A stretch of DNA of 10,586 nt from Betaproteobacteria bacterium (GTDB lineage Bacteria; Pseudomonadota; Gammaproteobacteria; Burkholderiales; SG8-39): positions 1 through 10,586 of the forward strand of contig VBDM01000204.1 in assembly GCA_005881355.1 (NCBI GenBank). The letters run 5' to 3'. Below the pieces are notes generated by a model, which was not told the origin of the DNA, searched no databases, and was given only the letters and a program-made list of their open reading frames with translations. The stretch's first letter is position 1. Every line of letters begins with the position of its first letter. Shown here piece by piece: positions 6,892-10,586 of the stretch. A program made the translations under genes and the position numbers.

Positions 6892-8538
6892 CTAAGTCCT
6901 TAACTTGAACCTCTGTATCTTCCCCGTCGCCGTCTTCGGCAACTCGGGGAGAAATTCGATCCAGCGTGGATATTTGTAAGGCGCGAGCTTGTCCTTGACG
7001 TGCTGCTGCAGCGCCGCCTTCAGCGCGTCGTCGCCCGAGTTGCCGGGCTTCAGGACGACGAAGGCCTTGGGCTTGATGAGCTTGTTCCCGTCTTCGGCGC
7101 CGACCACCGCCGCTTCGAGCACCGTTTCGTGGCTGATGAGCGCGGCCTCGACTTCCGAGGGCGAGACCCAGTTGCCCGAAACCTTGAGCATGTCGTCGGA
7201 TCTCCCGCCGTAGACGTAGTAGCCGTCGCGGTCGAGGGTGTACTTGTCGCCGCTCTTCGTCCATCCGCCCATGAAGGTATTGCGGCTTTTCTCGCGGTTG
7301 TTCCAGTAACAGGCGGCGCTCGTGGGCCCGCTGATCTGCAGCTCGCCCATTTCGCCCTGTTTCACCGGGCTGCCATGCTCGTCCACCAGGCGCAGCTCGT
7401 AGCCCGGAACGGGCTTCCCCGTGGTGCCGTAGCGCAGATCGTTCGGGCGATTGGAGAGGAAGATATGCAGCATCTCGGTAGAGCCGATGCCGTCCAGGAT
7501 CTCGACGCCGGTTTTCTCCTTCCAGCTCTTCGCGATCTGCGGCGGCAGCGCCTCCCCCGCCGAGACGCACAGCCGCAGCGCCAAGGACCCTTTCTTCGGG
7601 AAATCGGGGCTCGCGAGCATCGCCGCGTAGAGTGTCGGCACTCCATAGAAAATCGTCGGCTTGCTCTCGGTGAGCCGCTTGAAGACGGACGCGGGCGTCG
7701 GGCGCTCGGCCATCAGGATCGCAGCGGCGCCGGCCGCGAGCGTGAAGGAGAGCGAGTTGCCGAGGCCGTAAGCGAAGAACAGCTTCGCCGCGGAGAACAC
7801 CGCATCGCTTTCCCTGCAGCCGAGGACGCCCTTCGCGTAGAGCTCCGCGGTGAGGATCAGGCTCGAGTGCACGTGCACCGTGCCCTTGGGCATCCCGGTC
7901 GAACCCGAGGAATAGAGCCAGAAGCACGGATCGTCGCAGGTCGTCGGCGCGGGTGCGAGCTCGGGTTTGCCTCGCGCGAGCACATCCTTGAACGAGAGGT
8001 GCCCCCGAGCGTCGCTGCCGGAGACGATGACGTGCTTGAGGAAAGGCAGCTTCCCGACGAGCGGGGCGAATTGCGGCACGAGGGGCTCCGAGACGACGAG
8101 CGCTCTCGCGCGGCTGTCCGAGAGCATGTACTCGTGGTCCTTGGGCGCGAGCAGCGTGTTCACCGCGACGGGCACCATGCCCGCCTTGATCGCGCCCAGG
8201 AACGCGGTGGGGAAATCGATCGTATCGGCGAGCGCGAGCAGCACCCGGTGCTCCATCTCCAGGCCCATTGCCTGAAGCCCCGAGCCGAAGCGGTTGACGC
8301 GCTCCGCGAGCTGGCCGAAGCTGTACTGTCCCGCGTCGTCGATGTAGGCGATCCTCGCCGCGCCGCCTGCGGCGAGGTTGCGCTCGAGCAGGTCGTAAGC
8401 GGCGTTGTAGTCGCGGGGAATCCTGACGATGGGCGGGCTGACCGAATGATCGACGCTGCTGCGCGAGGGCACAGTTTCTACCAATGGATTTGAGCCCGCT
8501 TCCCGGGTTTCCGCATGAAGGGAGCTTTGCGCGGCCAT
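6892..8538 (-). CDS. Benzoate-CoA ligase family protein (AMP-forming)
   Basis: An acyl-adenylating enzyme that would activate an aromatic acid with ATP and CoA for CoA-dependent degradation. From ATG 8538 it has 548 residues. It shows the phosphate loop YSSGSTGMPKG (about 209-219), GIGSTEML (about 350-357), the hinge region SGDKYTLDRDGYYVYGGRSDDMLKVSG, and the C-terminal catalytic lysine at about 540 in PKTATGKIQRFKLR. The segment TEMLHIFLSNRPNDLRYGTTGKPVPGYELRLVDE is strongly reminiscent of benzoate-CoA ligases rather than acetyl- or fatty-acyl-CoA ligases. About 45 residues precede the first family-like segment (DYNAAYDLLERN); the start is uncertain because no strong ribosome binding site is seen. 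P-x4-G-K around the catalytic Lys is the pattern recognised by Pat-type acetyltransferases. It is divergent from soxC with 61 bases between starts, and leads the operon with the membrane protein and sirtuin. The exact aromatic substrate is not determined. Confidence 0.88.
   Translation of the reverse strand: MAAQSSLHAETREAGSNPLVETVPSRSSVDHSVSPPIVRIPRDYNAAYDLLERNLAAGGAARIAYIDDAGQYSFGQLAERVNRFGSGLQAMGLEMEHRVLLALADTIDFPTAFLGAIKAGMVPVAVNTLLAPKDHEYMLSDSRARALVVSEPLVPQFAPLVGKLPFLKHVIVSGSDARGHLSFKDVLARGKPELAPAPTTCDDPCFWLYSSGSTGMPKGTVHVHSSLILTAELYAKGVLGCRESDAVFSAAKLFFAYGLGNSLSFTLAAGAAAILMAERPTPASVFKRLTESKPTIFYGVPTLYAAMLASPDFPKKGSLALRLCVSAGEALPPQIAKSWKEKTGVEILDGIGSTEMLHIFLSNRPNDLRYGTTGKPVPGYELRLVDEHGSPVKQGEMGELQISGPTSAACYWNNREKSRNTFMGGWTKSGDKYTLDRDGYYVYGGRSDDMLKVSGNWVSPSEVEAALISHETVLEAAVVGAEDGNKLIKPKAFVVLKPGNSGDDALKAALQQHVKDKLAPYKYPRWIEFLPELPKTATGKIQRFKLRT
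6917..6940 (-). repeat. Near-repeat copy 2, at the ligase 3' end
   Basis: Partner of 6369-6392, 548 bases away and in direct orientation. It encodes the catalytic-lysine motif PKTATGKI of the ligase. The small membrane protein gene lies between the two copies. Confidence 0.6.
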
Positions 8539-8599
8539 TTTATGCCCAGCACCGGCGCCGCGCACGCGGCAGCTAGGGACTCGCTCAAGGAGGCCGGCC

Positions 8600-9916
8600 A
8601 TGGAAACAACGCCAGACAAGCAGGATTTGGAAAGGTTGGAGGCGGTTGCGGGGAATGGGCTTCTGGACCGGCGCGCATTCTTGCGCAGCGGCACCGCCGT
8701 CGCCGGCGCCATGATGGGCTATACCTTCGTCCGTTCCGCCGCGGCCGAGCGGCTCGCCGAGGAGCCGTGGAGCCTGGCTCCCGGCGGCATCAGCCGGCCC
8801 TACGAGCAGCGTTCCCATTTCGAAGAAAAAATCGTGCGCACGCTCAGCAATCCCAACGGCGAGCCGCGCACCTCGCACGCGCGCACGCCGCATCACCTCG
8901 TCAACGGAACCATCACGCCGAACGGGCTGCACTTCACCATCGTGCACTCGGGCACCCCGGACATCGACCCGGACAAGCATCGCCTGGTGATCCACGGCCT
9001 GGTGAAGCGCCCGCTGGTGTTCACTCTCGACAGCCTCTCGCGCTACCCGATGGTGTCGCGCTTCAGCTTCGTCGAATGCGGCGGCAACAGCGCGCCGATG
9101 TTCTCGAAGGAGCCGATCCAGGCGAGCGTGCAGGCGTTGCACGGCCTGGCGTCCTGCGCCGAGTGGACCGGCGTCAAGCTCTCCACTTTGCTCGACGAGA
9201 CCGGCATCGACGCGAAGGCGAAGTGGATCGTCGCCGAAGGCGCGGACTCGCTCGCCCTGAGCCGAAGCTTTCCGGTGAAGAAGGCGCTCGACGACGCCAT
9301 GATCGCGCTCTACCAGAACGGCGAGCGCTTGATGCCGGGCAACGGCTACCCTATGCGGCTCCTCTTGCCGGGCTACGAGGGCAACATGAACGTCAAGTTC
9401 CTGCGGCGCCTGAAGCTGGTCGAGCAGCCGGCGATGAGCTACTACGAGACCCGGACCTATTCGCAGATCCTGCCGAACGGAAAGGCGTTCAGGTTTTATT
9501 TCCTGCAGGAGGTGAAGTCCTTCATTACGCATCCTTCGCCGGGGCTCGCCTTGAGAGGGCCCGGCTTCTACGAGATCTCGGGCATCGCTTACTCGGGCAA
9601 CGGCCGGATATCGAAGGTGACGGTCTCCGCAGACGGCGGCAAGAGCTGGGGAGAAGCCGCGCTGCAGGCGCCGCTGCTCCCCAAGGCCTTTACCCGGTTC
9701 CGCATGCCCTGGCGCTGGGACGGCGGACCGGCGGTATTGCAGAGCCGCGCCTGGGACGAAGCCGGCAACGTGCAGCCGACCCGCGCACAGTTCGTCGCCG
9801 AGCGCGGAGAAACCAAGGAGGTCCCTCGGGTCCTCGGCTTCCCGAACCAGCACTACAACAGTCTCACCAGCTGGGCGGTCGACGCCAAAGGGGAGGTGAA
9901 GCATGTTTATGCCTAA
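8600..9916 (+). CDS. soxC: Sulfite/sulfane dehydrogenase molybdopterin subunit SoxC
   Basis: The periplasmic molybdenum-cofactor subunit of the SoxCD sulfur dehydrogenase, which in the Sox pathway oxidises carrier-bound sulfane sulfur; relatives act as sulfite dehydrogenases. The ATG at 8600 has AAGGAGG at 8587-8593. The 438 residues open with a Tat signal (RRAFLRSG at 24-31, then a hydrophobic stretch to about 48), fitting export of a folded cofactor protein. SoxC marks include LSNPNGEPRTSHARTPHHLVNGTITPNGLHF, and FVECGGNSAP with the molybdenum-binding Cys160. The second half contains GPGFYEISGIAYSGNGRI and VTVSADGG, the dimerisation domain of the sulfite oxidase family. It overlaps soxD by 14 bases, implying an operon. 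No soxXYZAB is visible, so whether it works in a full Sox system or alone as a sulfite dehydrogenase is open. Confidence 0.92.
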   Translation: METTPDKQDLERLEAVAGNGLLDRRAFLRSGTAVAGAMMGYTFVRSAAAERLAEEPWSLAPGGISRPYEQRSHFEEKIVRTLSNPNGEPRTSHARTPHHLVNGTITPNGLHFTIVHSGTPDIDPDKHRLVIHGLVKRPLVFTLDSLSRYPMVSRFSFVECGGNSAPMFSKEPIQASVQALHGLASCAEWTGVKLSTLLDETGIDAKAKWIVAEGADSLALSRSFPVKKALDDAMIALYQNGERLMPGNGYPMRLLLPGYEGNMNVKFLRRLKLVEQPAMSYYETRTYSQILPNGKAFRFYFLQEVKSFITHPSPGLALRGPGFYEISGIAYSGNGRISKVTVSADGGKSWGEAALQAPLLPKAFTRFRMPWRWDGGPAVLQSRAWDEAGNVQPTRAQFVAERGETKEVPRVLGFPNQHYNSLTSWAVDAKGEVKHVYA

Positions 9917-10430
9917 GCCTCTTCACGCGTTCGCGCTCGCGGTCACGCTGGGTTCCGGCGCTGCTGTCGCCGAAGGGCCCAACCTCGGCCGGCCGATCGA
10001 TCCGGCCGACATCGCGCCCTGGGACATCAGCATCCTGCCCGACGGAACCGGCTTGCCGCCCGGGGGCGGCACGCCCGCGCAAGGCGAGCGCATCTTCGCG
10101 CAGAAGTGCGCGATGTGCCACGGCGAAAGGGGCAAGGGCGGGGTTGCCGCCGCGGTGGTGGGCGGCGGTCCGATCGACCGGATCGAGGCGCCGAAGACCA
10201 TCGCCAACTTCTGGGGCTATTCAACGACCGTCTTCGACTTCATCCGGCGGGCGATGCCGTGGCAGCAACCGCGCACGCTCACCGACAACGAAGTCTACGC
10301 GCTCACCGCCTTTATCCTCGCGGAGAACAAGCTGATCGGTCAGAACGACTCGATGAACGCCGACACGCTCCCCAAGGTGCGCATGCCCAACCGCGACGGA
10401 TTCATCATCCGTTTTCCCGACGAGATCTAG
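9903..10430 (+). CDS. soxD: SoxD-type cytochrome c subunit, monoheme
   Basis: The electron-accepting partner of SoxC: a periplasmic c-type cytochrome of 175 residues. The ATG at 9903 has GGGAGG at 9891-9896 with ideal spacing and overlaps the soxC end. A Sec signal peptide runs to about AVA at residue 23. One heme site, CAMCH at 69-73, is seen. Candidate axial methionines are M118 in RRAMPWQQP and M160 in RMPNRDGF; the latter is a typical SoxD segment. The preceding PIDPADIAPWDISILPDGTGLPPGGG and the NFWGYSTTVFDFIRRAMP stretch also match SoxD. Paracoccus SoxD is a longer diheme protein; this one ends after the first cytochrome domain, like the one-heme forms found in other bacteria. It shows no sign of truncation, since its stop is followed 12 bases later by another gene. 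Confidence 0.88.
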   Translation: MFMPKPLHAFALAVTLGSGAAVAEGPNLGRPIDPADIAPWDISILPDGTGLPPGGGTPAQGERIFAQKCAMCHGERGKGGVAAAVVGGGPIDRIEAPKTIANFWGYSTTVFDFIRRAMPWQQPRTLTDNEVYALTAFILAENKLIGQNDSMNADTLPKVRMPNRDGFIIRFPDEI

Positions 10431-10442
10431 CGCCGTACCGAT

Positions 10443-10586
10443 ATGCCGACTCGCCGCAAATTTCTGAAGAGCGCGCTCGGCGCAGGCGCCGGTTTGGCCT
10501 TGGCGGCGCAACACTCGCACTGGGCGGCCGCGCAGACGGCTTCGCAGCTCGAGCGCAACAAGGCCGTCGCGCTGCGCTACAAGGAG
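10443..10586 (+). CDS. Tat-exported SnoaL/NTF2-like protein, N-terminal part
   Basis: The frame opens at ATG 10443, 12 bases after the soxD stop, and runs off the right edge after 48 residues. It begins with a clear twin-arginine signal, MPTRRKFLKSALGAGAG, a hydrophobic run and a probable cut after AAA near residue 30. The mature start QTASQLERNKAVALRYKE resembles the first helix of SnoaL-like (NTF2-fold) proteins, which often begin 'LE.NKA.V.RF.E'. That assignment rests on about 14 residues. The ribosome binding site is weak, so translation may depend on coupling to soxD. A Tat signal without visible cofactor motifs is unusual for such a small fold, but the rest is not in view. Confidence 0.6.
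   Translation, partial: MPTRRKFLKSALGAGAGLALAAQHSHWAAAQTASQLERNKAVALRYKE

Noticed and set aside
6761..9904. Several long open frames antisense or out of phase to the ligase and soxC (for example 7000-8493 + and 8585-9904 -).
   Set aside because: They lie opposite well-recognised enzymes, are Arg/Ala/Gly-rich with no family resemblance, and are expected in DNA of this GC content.
1..10586. CRISPR array, insertion sequence ends, integrase or phage genes, tRNA or rRNA.
   Set aside because: None was recognisable on either strand: no regularly spaced repeats, transposase motifs or tRNA-like arms.

Overview
The window looks like chromosome of a GC-rich, Gram-negative betaproteobacterium, probably Burkholderiales-like. 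This rests on an orphan Bug-type tripartite tricarboxylate transporter (TTT) binding protein, an Omp85-type outer membrane protein with signal peptide, a lipoprotein and two Tat signals. The genes resemble those of environmental betaproteobacteria. No tRNA, rRNA, insertion sequence, phage gene or CRISPR array was seen, and no gene-free stretch reaches 300 bases.

Layout. Bases 1-2415 (+) hold the tail of an aldo/keto reductase, a small lipoprotein, a Bug-family solute-binding protein and a frame-disrupted ceramidase-like membrane protein. Bases 2378-3815 (-) hold a conserved hypothetical protein and, upstream of it, a 3-hydroxyisobutyrate dehydrogenase-type reductase. Diverging from that at 3946-5632 (+) is a one-POTRA Omp85 protein with a broken frame near its end. 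It converges, with overlapping stop codons, on a (-) strand cluster: benzoate-CoA ligase family enzyme (8538-6892), a small four-helix membrane protein (6888-6400) and a Sir2 deacylase (6385-5629, also frame-disrupted). Diverging from the ligase, 8600-10586 (+) holds soxC, soxD and the start of a Tat-exported SnoaL-like protein.

How the genes may work together. The tightest functional link is ligase-membrane protein-sirtuin. The ligase ends in the P-x4-G-K motif whose lysine is acylated in AMP-forming CoA ligases such as R. palustris BadA, and sirtuins remove that mark, so the cluster may encode an enzyme together with its reactivator. soxC and soxD overlap and encode a periplasmic molybdoenzyme with its cytochrome c for sulfur or sulfite oxidation; no other sox gene is in view.

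Oddities. Three genes (ceramidase-like, Omp85, sirtuin) each need one frame change of the same sign, and each seems to lack a short internal segment compared with its family. This is either real gene decay or an assembly problem. A 24-base near-repeat (22 of 24 identical) links the end of the ligase gene to the start of the sirtuin gene and encodes the same P-x4-G-K motif at both places.
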